Part shown: one piece after another, positions 29,371 through 38,319 of the stretch | How positions within the stretch are numbered: position 1 is the first letter of the stretch | Layout: each line of letters opens with the position of its first letter | The notes under the pieces: generated by a model | The model's database searches: none | What the model saw: only the letters and a program-made list of their open reading frames with translations | Told to the model about the DNA's origin: nothing | From: Sporosarcina beigongshangi | GTDB taxonomy: Bacteria; Actinomycetota; Actinomycetes; Actinomycetales; Micrococcaceae | DNA length: 64,000 nucleotides | Direction of reading: 5' to 3' | NCBI RefSeq assembly: GCF_016820535.1 | Contig: NZ_JADHDY010000001.1 | Coordinates: 348,558 to 412,557, forward strand | Made by a program: the position numbers and the translations under genes

Positions 29371-29609
29371 TTTTTGCTTCCGGGTGCGGTCCTCCTGTCC
29401 GACGGCGGCGTGCCCGCCTGGTGATGCCGGCCCGCTGACGGTGAGGGTCCGTCCGGGTCCCGGCTCCCGGCAGTGGGCAGGTGCCCACCCACTAAATCGT
29501 GCCGTTGGCCGCACGTCCCTACCTTCTCCCAGCACTCGCGGGTAGGGTTCTTAAGGGGGCGCAAAGAGGCAGCCTCCACCAAGTGCAGTGTGATTTCGGA
29601 GGGTTTGCC
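29371..29609. other. Non-coding gap before dhaK
   Basis: 239 nt with no convincing open frame. The last 15 nt contain the dhaK ribosome binding site (CGGAGGG). A few GC-rich inverted repeats are present but no clear promoter hexamers or T-tailed hairpin were found. Confidence 0.5.
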
Positions 29610-30611
29610 ATGAAGAAGCTCATCAATGATCCCAAAACTGTTGTCAACGAGTCGGTGGAAGGATTTGGCCGGGCCCACGCGGACCACGTCAAGGTGAATC
29701 CCGAGCCGTTGTACGTCACCCGCAAGGATGCCCCGCGCGAGGGCAAGGTGGGCCTGGTCTCCGGCGGCGGCAGCGGGCATGAGCCCCTGCACGCCGGCTA
29801 TGTGGGCTTCGGCATGCTCGACGCAGCGGTGCCCGGCGCCGTGTTCACCTCACCCACACCCGACGCCATCATCCCGGCGACGATCGCCGCAAACGCGGGC
29901 GCCGGCGTCGTGCACATTGTGAAGAATTACACCGGCGATGTCCTGAACTTTGAAACTGCCGCCGAGATGGCCGAGGCCGAGGGCATCTCCGTCCGCACCG
30001 TGCTGGTGAACGACGACGTCGCGGTGGAGGATTCGCTGTACACGGCCGGGCGGCGTGGTGTGGCCGGGACCGTTCTGGTGGAGAAGATTGCCGGCGCCGC
30101 GGCCGAGCGCGGTGACGACCTCGACGCCGTCGCGGCCATCGGCAACCGGGTCAACGACAACGTGCGGAGCATGGGCGTGGCCCTGTCCGCCTGCACTGTC
30201 CCGCATGCCGGCGTCCCCAGCTTTGAGCTGGCCGAGAACGAGATTGAGATCGGCATCGGCATCCACGGCGAGCCCGGCCGGCACCGCATCCCCATGGAAA
30301 ATGCCGACGGCATCACCGACCGGCTGCTGGAACCGATCCTCGCAGACCTCAAGCCCGCAGCCGGCGACAAGGTCCTCCTGTTTGTCAACGGCATGGGAGG
30401 CACCCCGGCCAGCGAGCTGTACATCGTGTACCGGCACGCACTGGCGGTGCTCGAGGCGGCCGGGCTCGTGGTGGAGCGCTCGCTCGTGGGCAACTACATC
30501 ACGGCGCTGGAAATGCAGGGCGCATCCATCTCGGTGTTGCGCCTGGACGATGAAATGACGGAACTGTGGGATGCGCCGGTCAACACGCCGGCGCTGCGAT
30601 GGGGGATGTAA
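29610..30611 (+). CDS. dhaK: Dihydroxyacetone kinase, substrate-binding subunit DhaK
   Basis: 333 residues from the ATG after [21 protein letters not shown] near residue 52 and H219 in IGIHGEPG, which by family knowledge forms the hemiaminal with dihydroxyacetone. Together with DhaL and phospho-DhaM it makes dihydroxyacetone phosphate. The single-domain form (no fused kinase domain) means it is the PTS-dependent type. dhaL begins at the base after its stop. Confidence 0.95.
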   Translation: MKKLINDPKTVVNESVEGFGRAHADHVKVNPEPLYVTRKDAPREGKVGLVSGGGSGHEPLHAGYVGFGMLDAAVPGAVFTSPTPDAIIPATIAANAGAGVVHIVKNYTGDVLNFETAAEMAEAEGISVRTVLVNDDVAVEDSLYTAGRRGVAGTVLVEKIAGAAAERGDDLDAVAAIGNRVNDNVRSMGVALSACTVPHAGVPSFELAENEIEIGIGIHGEPGRHRIPMENADGITDRLLEPILADLKPAAGDKVLLFVNGMGGTPASELYIVYRHALAVLEAAGLVVERSLVGNYITALEMQGASISVLRLDDEMTELWDAPVNTPALRWGM

Positions 30612-31256
30612 ATGAGCCAAACACTTGACACTGCCTGGGCTGTGCGCTGGCTGCGTGCCTCCGCCGCCGTGATCGCGGAGAACCGCGTGGCGCTGATTGA
30701 GCTGGACCGCGCCATTGGCGACGGCGACCACGGCGAGAACATGGACCGCGGCTTCAGCGCCATTTTGGAGAAGCTCGACGGCGAACAGCCCGCCAACCCG
30801 GGTGCCGCCTTCAAGCTGGCCGCCATGACACTGATGTCCAAGGTTGGCGGGGCTGCGGGCCCGCTCTATGGGACAGCGTTCCTGCGTGCCGGCACGGCCG
30901 TGGGCGACGCCGCCGAACTGGACTCCGCAGCGGTTGTTGCCGCGCTGACGGCGGCCAGGGACGGCGTGGTGGCCCGCGGCAAGGCCGAAGTGGGGGACAA
31001 GACCATGATCGACGCCTGGACCCCCGCCGTTGACGCTGCCGCGGCTGCAGCAGCCACGGGTGCGGATCCCGCCGCTGTCCTGGCTGCCGCAGCGTCGGCT
31101 GCCGAGTCCGGTGCCGAGTCCACCGATCCGCTCATCGCGCGCAAGGGCCGGGCCAGTTACCTGGCCGAGCGGGCCATCGGCCACCGGGACCCCGGGGCCG
31201 CGTCCTCGGCGCTGCTCCTGCGCGCCGGCGCCGACGTCGCGGAGGTGGCGGCATGA
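30612..31256 (+). CDS. dhaL: Dihydroxyacetone kinase, ADP-binding subunit DhaL
   Basis: 214 residues, all-helical DhaL barrel. GDGDHGENMDRGF near residue 35 holds the Mg-ADP-coordinating aspartates; GGAAGPLYGTAFLRA and KTMIDAWTPA are also family features. ADP stays bound and is rephosphorylated by DhaM. ATG directly follows the dhaK stop; the stop overlaps dhaM by 4 nt. Confidence 0.95.
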   Translation: MSQTLDTAWAVRWLRASAAVIAENRVALIELDRAIGDGDHGENMDRGFSAILEKLDGEQPANPGAAFKLAAMTLMSKVGGAAGPLYGTAFLRAGTAVGDAAELDSAAVVAALTAARDGVVARGKAEVGDKTMIDAWTPAVDAAAAAAATGADPAAVLAAAASAAESGAESTDPLIARKGRASYLAERAIGHRDPGAASSALLLRAGADVAEVAA

Positions 31257-31984
31257 GCGTTGGACTGGTGATTGTCTCGCACAGCGCCCAGTTGGCCGCC
31301 GGCGTGGTGGAGCTGGCCGCCCAGATGGCGCCGGACGTTGTCCTTGTGCCCGCCGGAGGCATGGACGGCGGCGGCATCGGCACCTCGCTGGAGAAGGTTA
31401 TGACGGCCTTGGGCCTGGCCGACACCGGCGACGGCGCCGTGGTGCTTGCAGACCTCGGCTCAGCCGTCATGACGGCCGAATCCGCACTTGAATTCCTGGG
31501 CGGACCCGAACTGGTCCTGCTGGCCGACGCGCCCCTCGTTGAAGGTGCCGTTGCGGCGGCGGTGGCCGCACAGTCGGGTGCGTCAGTGGACGTGGTGTGC
31601 AAGGCTGCCGAGTCGGCGCTCAACCCGGGCGGCACTCCTGCCTCCGGTCTCGCACCCGCCCCGGGCGGGCCCGCAGCGGAAGGCGCGGGGTCCGCCGTCG
31701 GGCATGGCGGCCCGGAACCGGCCGGGGCCGCTGTGGAGGCGGTGCTCACCCTCATCAACCCGATGGGCCTGCATGCGCGGCCGGCCGCGGCGCTCGCGGG
31801 CGAGCTTGGCGCCATGGATGTTGAAATTGAGATCAACGGCGTGGACGGGCAGTCGGTCATGATGCTCATGACGCTCGGCGCGGGGCAGGGCACGGAGCTT
31901 GCCGTCTCCGCCACCGGCCCCGATGCGCAGCGCGCCGTCGACCTCGTCCGGCGAGAGGTGGAGGCCGGCTTCGGCGAGATCTGA
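31253..31984 (+). CDS. dhaM: PTS-dependent dihydroxyacetone phosphotransferase subunit DhaM with fused HPr domain
   Basis: 243 residues. Residues 1-125 are the EIIA-like DhaM domain with phosphorylatable H10 (VIVSHSAQLA) and GGMDGGGIGTS. A Pro/Gly-rich linker (about 125-160) leads to an HPr domain with NPMGLHARPAAAL. Unlike E. coli DhaM there is no truncated enzyme I domain, so phosphate must come from a separate EI; ptsI and ptsH lie 24 kb away in this window. Last gene of dhaKLM. Confidence 0.93.
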   Translation: MSVGLVIVSHSAQLAAGVVELAAQMAPDVVLVPAGGMDGGGIGTSLEKVMTALGLADTGDGAVVLADLGSAVMTAESALEFLGGPELVLLADAPLVEGAVAAAVAAQSGASVDVVCKAAESALNPGGTPASGLAPAPGGPAAEGAGSAVGHGGPEPAGAAVEAVLTLINPMGLHARPAAALAGELGAMDVEIEINGVDGQSVMMLMTLGAGQGTELAVSATGPDAQRAVDLVRREVEAGFGEI

Positions 31985-32026
31985 CCGCCACCTGGCGCCC
32001 CCTGACGCCGAGGGCGTGCCATACCG

Positions 32027-32108
32027 CTGACGGCGTGCGAAATTTAGCACGCCCCCGGCGGTTTGGCACGCCGTCGGTGTGGAGGAAATCGGTTTGGCAC
32101 GCCGTCAG
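32027..32108. repeat. Inverted and direct repeats at the convergent dhaM/mutY junction
   Basis: CTGACGGCGTGC (32027-32038) is the inverse of 32097-32108. A 19-nt direct repeat (32059-32077 and 32090-32108, one mismatch) supplies a second inverted partner at 32067-32076. The right copy overlaps the last codons of mutY and its stop. No T-tract is seen. Confidence 0.7.
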
Positions 32109-33013
32109 CCAGGAAGGTGGTAACCGGCGTCGGAGTGCTGGGCCAGGCCGTCGGCCACGAGTCCGGCCAGCGCCCGCTCCAGCTGGGGTGCATGCGTGTT
32201 GAGCTCGTGCAGTTTGCCCAATTCCTTGGCAACTTCCGCGTGTGCCCTGGCGGTGCCGGCATCCCAGAGGAAGTCGGCGTGGACTGGCGAGCTGGCCGCC
32301 CGCAGCACCGCCATGACGGCTCCGCGCACCTGACGGTCCGTTCCGGCCCAGGGCTGGCCCTTGGGGATGTAGGTGGGTTCGGGCTGGCCGGCGGCAATCC
32401 ATGCGCACTGGTCCAGCACGGGGCACTCGCCGCACTTGGGGCTGCGGGCCGTGCAGACCAGTGCGCCCAGTTCCATGACCCCGGCGTTCCACTGGACGGA
32501 TTCGGCAGTGTCTTCCGGCAGCAGGTCTGCCGCCAGCGCCATCTCTGCGGACGTGAGGGCGGGGGCGGGCAGCGCCTGGCCGATGACCAGCCGGGCGTGG
32601 ACCCGGCGGATGTTGGTGTCCACCACCGTGGTGCGCCGGCCAAACGCAAAAGCCGCGACGGCGGCCGCCGTGTACGTGCCGACGCCCGGCAGCGTCAGCA
32701 GGTCCTCGTAGTTGTCAGGCACGGCGCCGCCGTGCTTTTCAACGATCTCCGCAGCGGCGGCGTGCAGCCGAAGGGCGCGGCGCGGGTAACCCAGCCGGCC
32801 CCAGGCGCGCAGCACCTCGGCGGCGGGAGCGGCGGCAAAATCCGCGGGGGTGGGCCAACGTCCCAGCCATTCCTCCCACACCGGCTGCACCCGGACAACA
32901 GGGGTCTGTTGCAGCATGATTTCGCTGACAAGGATGCCCCATGCGGAGCAGTCCCGGCGCCACGGCAGGTCCCTGGCTTCCGCCGAGAACCAATTCTGAA
33001 TTTCGCTGTACAC
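32105..33013 (-). CDS. mutY: A/G-specific adenine glycosylase
   Basis: 302 residues with a GTG start. Catalytic E31 is in EIMLQQTPV, the helix-hairpin-helix is LLTLPGVGTYTAAAVAAFAFG, and catalytic D132 is in VVDTNIRRVHAR. The 4Fe-4S ligands C187-x6-C194-x2-C197-x5-C203 are complete. It removes adenine opposite 8-oxoguanine. The C-terminal NUDIX-like recognition domain of E. coli MutY is largely absent, which is common in actinobacteria. Its 3' end runs into the repeat shared with the dhaM side. Confidence 0.94.
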   Translation of the reverse strand: MYSEIQNWFSAEARDLPWRRDCSAWGILVSEIMLQQTPVVRVQPVWEEWLGRWPTPADFAAAPAAEVLRAWGRLGYPRRALRLHAAAAEIVEKHGGAVPDNYEDLLTLPGVGTYTAAAVAAFAFGRRTTVVDTNIRRVHARLVIGQALPAPALTSAEMALAADLLPEDTAESVQWNAGVMELGALVCTARSPKCGECPVLDQCAWIAAGQPEPTYIPKGQPWAGTDRQVRGAVMAVLRAASSPVHADFLWDAGTARAHAEVAKELGKLHELNTHAPQLERALAGLVADGLAQHSDAGYHLPG

Positions 33014-33143
33014 GCATACCCCTTGTCCACCGCCCCTTGCGGCCCTTCAACTCTAGAACAACACTCTGTCCCGCTCCGCTTCCCGGCCATGTCACAGGCG
33101 GTGGTGGCACAATTGCGCCCCGGGAATTAGATAGGCTTGGCAC

Positions 33144-33839
33144 GTGGGAACTACAGGGAAACAGGGAGGCGGCAAGGCGAAGAGCCCTGCCCCGAAGCGA
33201 AACCCCACATCCAGCACAAAGTCTGCACCCAGCCCCAAACCCCGCGCCTCGAGCAAGGTGTACCGGCGCCGCCGGCTGGTTGCCCTGGTGCTGGTGCTGC
33301 TGTTCGTTGCCGGCCTTGCAACCGGCGGGATCTACCTTGCCGGACTGTTTGGCATGGGCCCTGCCGCCAGGCCCGAAACACAGCAGGCCGGCAGCGGAGC
33401 CCCCGCCAAGCCCAAGGCCGAAGGCAACGCCGGGACCAAGCCGTCCGCCGTGTGCGACGAGTCCGGCATCCAGGTCACGGCCGGGACGGACAAGCCCGCC
33501 TACGGTCCGGATGAGAATCCCGTCCTGACACTGCGGGTCACCAACACCGGGGCCGCCCCGTGCGACATCAACGTCGGCACCAGCCAAATGGAATACGTCA
33601 TCACCAGCGGCGACGACATCATTTTCAACTCCAGGAACTGCCAGCTGGACCCCAACGACCTCGTCAAGAACCTGGCGCCAGGCGCCTCGGAAACGGCAAA
33701 CTTCATCTGGAAAGTGAAGCGCAACGCACCCGACTGCGCCCCCGTGGTCAGTGAACCCGGCCGCGGCGGCGCCACCTACGTCCTGGTGGCCACGCTGGGC
33801 AAGTGGTCAAGCGAACGCGTCCCCTTCACCTTGCAGTAG
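33144..33839 (+). CDS. Membrane-anchored or secreted hypothetical protein
   Basis: 231 residues with a GTG start; TAGGCT at 33132-33137 lies 6 nt upstream, suggesting a leaderless message. A basic, Lys/Ser/Pro-rich cytoplasmic stretch (1-43) precedes one transmembrane helix (about 45-67, LVALVLVLLFVAG), an Ala/Pro/Lys linker, and an extracytoplasmic beta-rich domain of about 125 residues with three cysteines (VCDESG, APCDIN, NCQLD) and a fourth in APDCAPV. It reads like an adhesion- or DUF4232-type beta sandwich, but I do not recognise the family. Divergent from mutY, convergent with disA; a small GC hairpin (33840-33855) follows it. Confidence 0.8.
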   Translation: MGTTGKQGGGKAKSPAPKRNPTSSTKSAPSPKPRASSKVYRRRRLVALVLVLLFVAGLATGGIYLAGLFGMGPAARPETQQAGSGAPAKPKAEGNAGTKPSAVCDESGIQVTAGTDKPAYGPDENPVLTLRVTNTGAAPCDINVGTSQMEYVITSGDDIIFNSRNCQLDPNDLVKNLAPGASETANFIWKVKRNAPDCAPVVSEPGRGGATYVLVATLGKWSSERVPFTLQ

Positions 33840-33914
33840 CGGCGCTGCTGCGCCGGCCAGGCACTGCGGCCGCGCCAAACAGCCAGGCACGACGGCGGAG
33901 CCCGGCCGGGGTGC

Positions 33915-34985
33915 CTAGAGGAACCGGTCCAGCAGGCTGGCTTCGGCGATGCGGGAGAGGCCTTCACGCACATTGCGGGCGCGGAGCTCGCCAATGCCGT
34001 CAACCATCATAAGTTCGTCGATGGTGGCCGCCATCAAATTCTGCAGTCCGCCAAAGTGGTCCACGAGCCGTCCGGCCACTGCGCGGGGGACCGCCTTCAA
34101 TCCGGAGACCAAGCGGTAGCCGCGCGGCTGGATGATGGCTTCGAGGGAGTCGTTGCCGCGGGGCAGGCCAACGATCTCGGCGATCAGGGTCAGGTCGATC
34201 AGGTCAGCTTGGTCGATGTCCTGCAACGCGGCGACGGCCGCGTCAACGTCGGTGGTTTCCGGGTCCGTGTAATCGCGGATCACGGTGTCGGCGCCGGAAC
34301 CGCGCGTGGCGGAAAGCTCTTCGAGCTGCAGCGACAGCAGGCGGCCGTCGACACCCAGCTCCAGGACGTATTGGGCGATTTCCTCGGAGATGCGCCGGAC
34401 CATTTCGTGCCGCTGCAAGGTGACGGCAACGTCCCTCACGGTCACCATGGCCTCGATTTCCAGGGCGGAGAGCGAGCTGGTCACCTGGTCGAGCCGGGCA
34501 CGGTAGCGCTCCAATGTTGCCAGGGCCTGGTTGGCGCGGGCCAGCACCTTCTCCGAGCCCTCCAGCACATACCGCAGTCCGTCCACGTACAGGGCAATGA
34601 TCTGCATGGACTGGCTCACGGACACCACGGGCACGCCCGTCTGGATGGCGACGCGTTCGGCCGTGCGGTGGCGGGTGCCGGATTCCTGGGTTTCAATGCT
34701 GGGGTCCGGGACCAACTGGACAGCTGCGCGCAGGATCTTGGTGACATCCTTGTCGCACACGATGGCACCGTCCATCTTGGCGAGCTCGCGGAGGCGGGTG
34801 GGCGCAAAGTCGATGTCGATCTGGAAGCCGCCGGAACACAGGCTCTCAATGGTCTTGTCGTTGCCCAGCACAATCAGTGCGCCGGTGCGGCCACGAAGGA
34901 TGCGTTCCAAGCCGTCGCGCAACGCCGTCCCTGGCGCGACACGGGCAAGAGTGGCCTTGAGGGCCTCTTCGGGGCTGCGCAGCAT
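33915..34985 (-). CDS. disA: DNA integrity scanning protein DisA (diadenylate cyclase)
   Basis: 356 residues. The N-terminal DAC domain has the catalytic DGA (MDGAIVCD) and RHRTAER motifs and makes cyclic di-AMP from two ATP. A helical linker and a C-terminal HhH domain (VDGIGELRARNVREGL) bind branched DNA. It follows radA in the same direction (78 nt), as in many Gram-positive bacteria, where RadA restrains DisA activity. Confidence 0.96.
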   Translation of the reverse strand: MLRSPEEALKATLARVAPGTALRDGLERILRGRTGALIVLGNDKTIESLCSGGFQIDIDFAPTRLRELAKMDGAIVCDKDVTKILRAAVQLVPDPSIETQESGTRHRTAERVAIQTGVPVVSVSQSMQIIALYVDGLRYVLEGSEKVLARANQALATLERYRARLDQVTSSLSALEIEAMVTVRDVAVTLQRHEMVRRISEEIAQYVLELGVDGRLLSLQLEELSATRGSGADTVIRDYTDPETTDVDAAVAALQDIDQADLIDLTLIAEIVGLPRGNDSLEAIIQPRGYRLVSGLKAVPRAVAGRLVDHFGGLQNLMAATIDELMMVDGIGELRARNVREGLSRIAEASLLDRFL

Positions 34986-35063
34986 TTGCGGTTCCTTCTT
35001 TTCAAGCGCGGGAATCCGGGCAAGTCACAAGCCCATAATAGTGTGAAAACAGCGTGGCACGGG

Positions 35064-36476
35064 TCATTTGGCGTACGGCCCGCCCGAACCGTTCAGGATG
35101 AGCTCGGTGGCCTCGGCAATATGCTCAATCTGCTTGACGGTGAAATCCGGCGGGATGGATCCGGGGCCCGTCGAACTGCGAGGCACCAGGGCATGGGTGT
35201 ACCCCAGCCGGCTGGCCTCCTGGATGCGCTGGTTGATGCCCGGGACAGGCCTGACTTCACCTGCCAGGCCCACCTCCCCAAAGGCCACCATCTTGGGGTG
35301 CACCACCTTGTTGGTCTTGGCGGAAACAATGGACAGTGCCACGGCGAGATCCAGTGCGGGTTCGCTCAGCCGGGCACCGCCCACGGTTGCAACATAGCTG
35401 TCGTCGGCATCCAGGCGCACCCCGGCCCGCTGCTGCAGCACGGCCAGCAGCATGCCGATCCGGGTGGAGTCTAGCCCGCTGACGGTGCGGCGCGGTGAGG
35501 AACCCATGGCCGGGGTCAGCAGGGCCTGAACCTCTGCCAGCAGCGGGCGCCGCCCCTCCATGGTGACCGTGATGCACGTCCCGGACACCGGTGCACTGGT
35601 GCGGGAAGTGAACAGGCCGCTGGGATCCGCCAGCCCCTCGATGCCGTCGTCCGTGAGGTCAAAACAGCCCACCTCGTCCGTCTGCCCATACCTGTTCTTG
35701 ACGGCCCGCAGCAGCCGCAGGCGGGAGTGCCGCTCGCCGTCGAACTGGCAGACCACATCCACCAGGTGCTCCAGCAGGCGCGGCCCGGCGATGGAGCCGT
35801 CCTTGGTCACATGACCAACCAGCAGCGTGGTCATGTTGAGGCGCTTGGCCGCGGCAATGAGCGACGCCGCCACTTCCCGCACCTGCGAGACGCCGCCCGC
35901 GCTGCCGTCCACCATGGCGCTGCTGAAGGTCTGCACGGAATCCACGATCAGCAGCACCGGCTGCACCGCCTCCACCTGGCCCAGCGCGGTGCCCAGGTCG
36001 GACTCGGCACCGAGGTACAGAGTGTCGGCGACGGCGCCAATGCGTTCCGCGCGCAGCTTCACTTGGGCGGCTGACTCCTCGCCCGTCAGGTACAGCACTT
36101 TTTGCGGCTCGCGGCCGTGCTGGTTTCGGGCAAACTTTGCGGCCACGTCAAGGAGCAGCGTGGATTTTCCGACGCCGGGTTCCCCTGCCAACAGAATCAC
36201 GGCGCCTGGGACCATGCCGCCTCCCAGGACGCGGTCGAGCTCCGGCACGCCCGTGAGGTTGTGGGCGGCCTTGGAGGCGTCCACCTCTGAAATCAGCTGG
36301 GCCGGAGTCACCACGGTGGTGGCGGCGGTGGTCCGGACCACCACGGTTTCGATCTCATCCAGCGTCCCCCACGCCTGGCATTCACCGCAGCGGCCCACCC
36401 ACTTCACGGCCGTCCAGCCGCATTCGGTGCAGCGGAAGTTCTGCCCGGTGTTGTTCTTTGTGCTCTTTGCTGCCAT
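35064..36476 (-). CDS. radA: DNA repair protein RadA
   Basis: 470 residues. A zinc finger C16-x2-C19-x10-C30-x2-C33 is followed by a RecA-like ATPase with Walker A GEPGVGKST at 98-106, the RadA-specific KNRYGQTDEVG motif, and a Lon-protease-like C-terminal domain (from about 290) lacking obvious protease residues. It processes recombination intermediates by promoting branch migration. disA lies downstream in the same orientation. Confidence 0.96.
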   Translation of the reverse strand: MAAKSTKNNTGQNFRCTECGWTAVKWVGRCGECQAWGTLDEIETVVVRTTAATTVVTPAQLISEVDASKAAHNLTGVPELDRVLGGGMVPGAVILLAGEPGVGKSTLLLDVAAKFARNQHGREPQKVLYLTGEESAAQVKLRAERIGAVADTLYLGAESDLGTALGQVEAVQPVLLIVDSVQTFSSAMVDGSAGGVSQVREVAASLIAAAKRLNMTTLLVGHVTKDGSIAGPRLLEHLVDVVCQFDGERHSRLRLLRAVKNRYGQTDEVGCFDLTDDGIEGLADPSGLFTSRTSAPVSGTCITVTMEGRRPLLAEVQALLTPAMGSSPRRTVSGLDSTRIGMLLAVLQQRAGVRLDADDSYVATVGGARLSEPALDLAVALSIVSAKTNKVVHPKMVAFGEVGLAGEVRPVPGINQRIQEASRLGYTHALVPRSSTGPGSIPPDFTVKQIEHIAEATELILNGSGGPYAK

Positions 36477-36578
36477 GGTTCAACCCTAGCCGCGGGTACC
36501 GACACGATTGGCACCGGCACGGGCGCCCTGCGCAGCCAAGGAGGGCCGGGCGCCGTCGCACGTTTTGGCGGGGAGGGC

Positions 36579-37712
36579 TCAGAGGTCCGGCAGGAGTGAG
36601 CGTGCCTCGACGGGGTCCATGTTGGCGGCCTCGAGCAGATCCACCATGAGCGTGCGGAACAGCAGCACCACCGTCTCACCTTCCATGCGGGTGATTTCCA
36701 GGTTGCTGGGGTGCAGGCGGGTGGCGATGTCGGCGAGGGCGTCGCGGGCGTGGGAGAGCGTGGCACGGGAGGTGGTGTCGGCGAGGGCGGCGCCAAGCTC
36801 ATCGACGGCGGCCGCAGTCTCGGCCATGACCTCGGCCAAGTGGACGGAGCCGGCATCCGACAGGGCGGCATTGTTGATGGCGCTGGCGAGGCGGCGGGCC
36901 AGGACCCGGCTGGAGCGCATGGCGTAGTCGACGCGGACCATGAGCTTGGACATGCTCTCGACCTCTTGCAGGTGGCGCCGGTAGAGGGGCGAGAGGCGGG
37001 CAATCTCCACAGACCCGCGCAGGCCCTGGCGCATGGAGTCGATGCGGGACTGCTGGCCGCGGGCCCGGACCAAGGCGTGCCATGCGGTGGTGGAATCGTT
37101 GTAGGACAGGGCCGAGGCGCATTCACGAAGCACAAGAGAGAGCTCGCCCAGCACTTCCTTGAGGTCGTCCTTGGGCTCGCGGCGGGGATCGCGGGGGAAC
37201 AGGAATGTTGCGGCCAGGGCAAAGCAGCCGCCCACGACGGCGTCCAGGCTGCGGGTGAACGGGCCGCCGGCCGGCATGGGGAGCAGCACGACCAGCAACG
37301 ACTGCAGTGCCAGCTGGGTGGTGAAGATGGAGCCGCTGTCCAGGAAACGGGCCAACAGGATGGAGATGAACAAGACCAACACGGCCTGCCAGATTCCGGT
37401 GCCGAGCCAGTGCAGGAGCATGTCGCCCACGGCGATCCCGAGGGTGCAGCCGACGCCGACTTCCAGCACCCGCCGCAGCCGGGGGTCGCGGCTGAAGCCA
37501 AGGGCCACAATGGCGCTCGTGGCGGCAAACAGCGGGCCCTGGTGCCCCAGCACCAGTTCCGAGAAGTAGTAGGCACCCACGGCGCAAAACGCCATGACCA
37601 GTGCGGGGAGGACGGAGTTGGCGCTGCGGCGCAGGCCCAGCCGGATCCGGCGCCTCAGGAACAACACGGTGGCGGCCGACTGGGAGGGCACTGTCGTGTC
37701 TGGGTGGGACAT
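36579..37712 (-). CDS. FUSC / aromatic acid exporter family membrane protein
   Basis: 377 residues. The N-terminal 160 residues hold about five or six hydrophobic helices arranged as in the FUSC/ArAE family (PALVMAFCAVGAYYFSELVLG), and the remainder is a long helical cytoplasmic region. It is likely an efflux component for small acidic or aromatic compounds, inferred from the family. It stands alone between radA and the MarR/MFS pair, transcribed in the same direction as both. Confidence 0.8.
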   Translation of the reverse strand: MSHPDTTVPSQSAATVLFLRRRIRLGLRRSANSVLPALVMAFCAVGAYYFSELVLGHQGPLFAATSAIVALGFSRDPRLRRVLEVGVGCTLGIAVGDMLLHWLGTGIWQAVLVLFISILLARFLDSGSIFTTQLALQSLLVVLLPMPAGGPFTRSLDAVVGGCFALAATFLFPRDPRREPKDDLKEVLGELSLVLRECASALSYNDSTTAWHALVRARGQQSRIDSMRQGLRGSVEIARLSPLYRRHLQEVESMSKLMVRVDYAMRSSRVLARRLASAINNAALSDAGSVHLAEVMAETAAAVDELGAALADTTSRATLSHARDALADIATRLHPSNLEITRMEGETVVLLFRTLMVDLLEAANMDPVEARSLLPDL

Positions 37713-37792
37713 GCTGCAAGTCTATGTGCCCGGGGCGCCCCGCGAAGTCCATCGCAGGGCGCCCCGTCGTCGCGTGCCGGTATTCCGTCAGC

Positions 37793-38317
37793 TCAGCTGG
37801 TGGTCTCGGTCAGCCTGGCCAGAAGTTCGGCCAGGCGGCGGACCTCCGCGGGCTCCCACTGCGAGAGCTTGTCCACGAGCAGCTGCCGGGCATCGAGCTG
37901 GGTTTCCTGGTACCGCCCGCGGGCGGCTGCCGTCATGTCCACCAGCATGGCGCGGCCGTCGCCGGGATCTGCCTCCCGGGAAACCAGCCCAAGCTCCTCG
38001 AGCTGCTTGACCAGGCGGCTCACCATGGCCTTGTCCGCTTCCAGTCCGCGGACCAGTGCCGACTGGTGCATGGGACCGGAGCGGAACAGCAGCATCAGAA
38101 CCTTGAATCCCATGGGCTGCAGGCACGGATGGATTGCCGTGGCACGGTTTTTCAGGCTCTTGCGGGCCGATGCCAGCATGTTGGACAGCTGGTATTGCGT
38201 GTCCTCGATGGCGCGGGCCAGCTCCGGATCCTGCGGCAGGGCCGGAGTCGGCAGCGGCTGCGTTGGGCCTTCCTGCTCGCCACTGCCGGGGGCGCCGGGA
38301 TCGACGACGGCGGCCAC
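37793..38317 (-). CDS. MarR-family transcriptional regulator
   Basis: 174 residues with a GTG start 2 nt after the stop of the transporter gene. A winged helix (SALVRGLEADKAMVSRLVKQLEELGLV) and the wing DPGDGRAMLVDMTAAARG match MarR. A Pro/Gly-rich N-terminal 40 residues precede the domain. Position in an operon with a DHA2 transporter and an 18-bp palindrome upstream of that operon imply autorepression lifted by a transported compound. Confidence 0.88.
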   Translation of the reverse strand: MAAVVDPGAPGSGEQEGPTQPLPTPALPQDPELARAIEDTQYQLSNMLASARKSLKNRATAIHPCLQPMGFKVLMLLFRSGPMHQSALVRGLEADKAMVSRLVKQLEELGLVSREADPGDGRAMLVDMTAAARGRYQETQLDARQLLVDKLSQWEPAEVRRLAELLARLTETTS

Positions 38318-38319
38318 GG

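Noticed and set aside
36404..37576. 390-codon frame overlapping radA and the FUSC gene
   Set aside because: Low-complexity Pro/Ser/Ala translation, a shifted-frame shadow of the FUSC gene.
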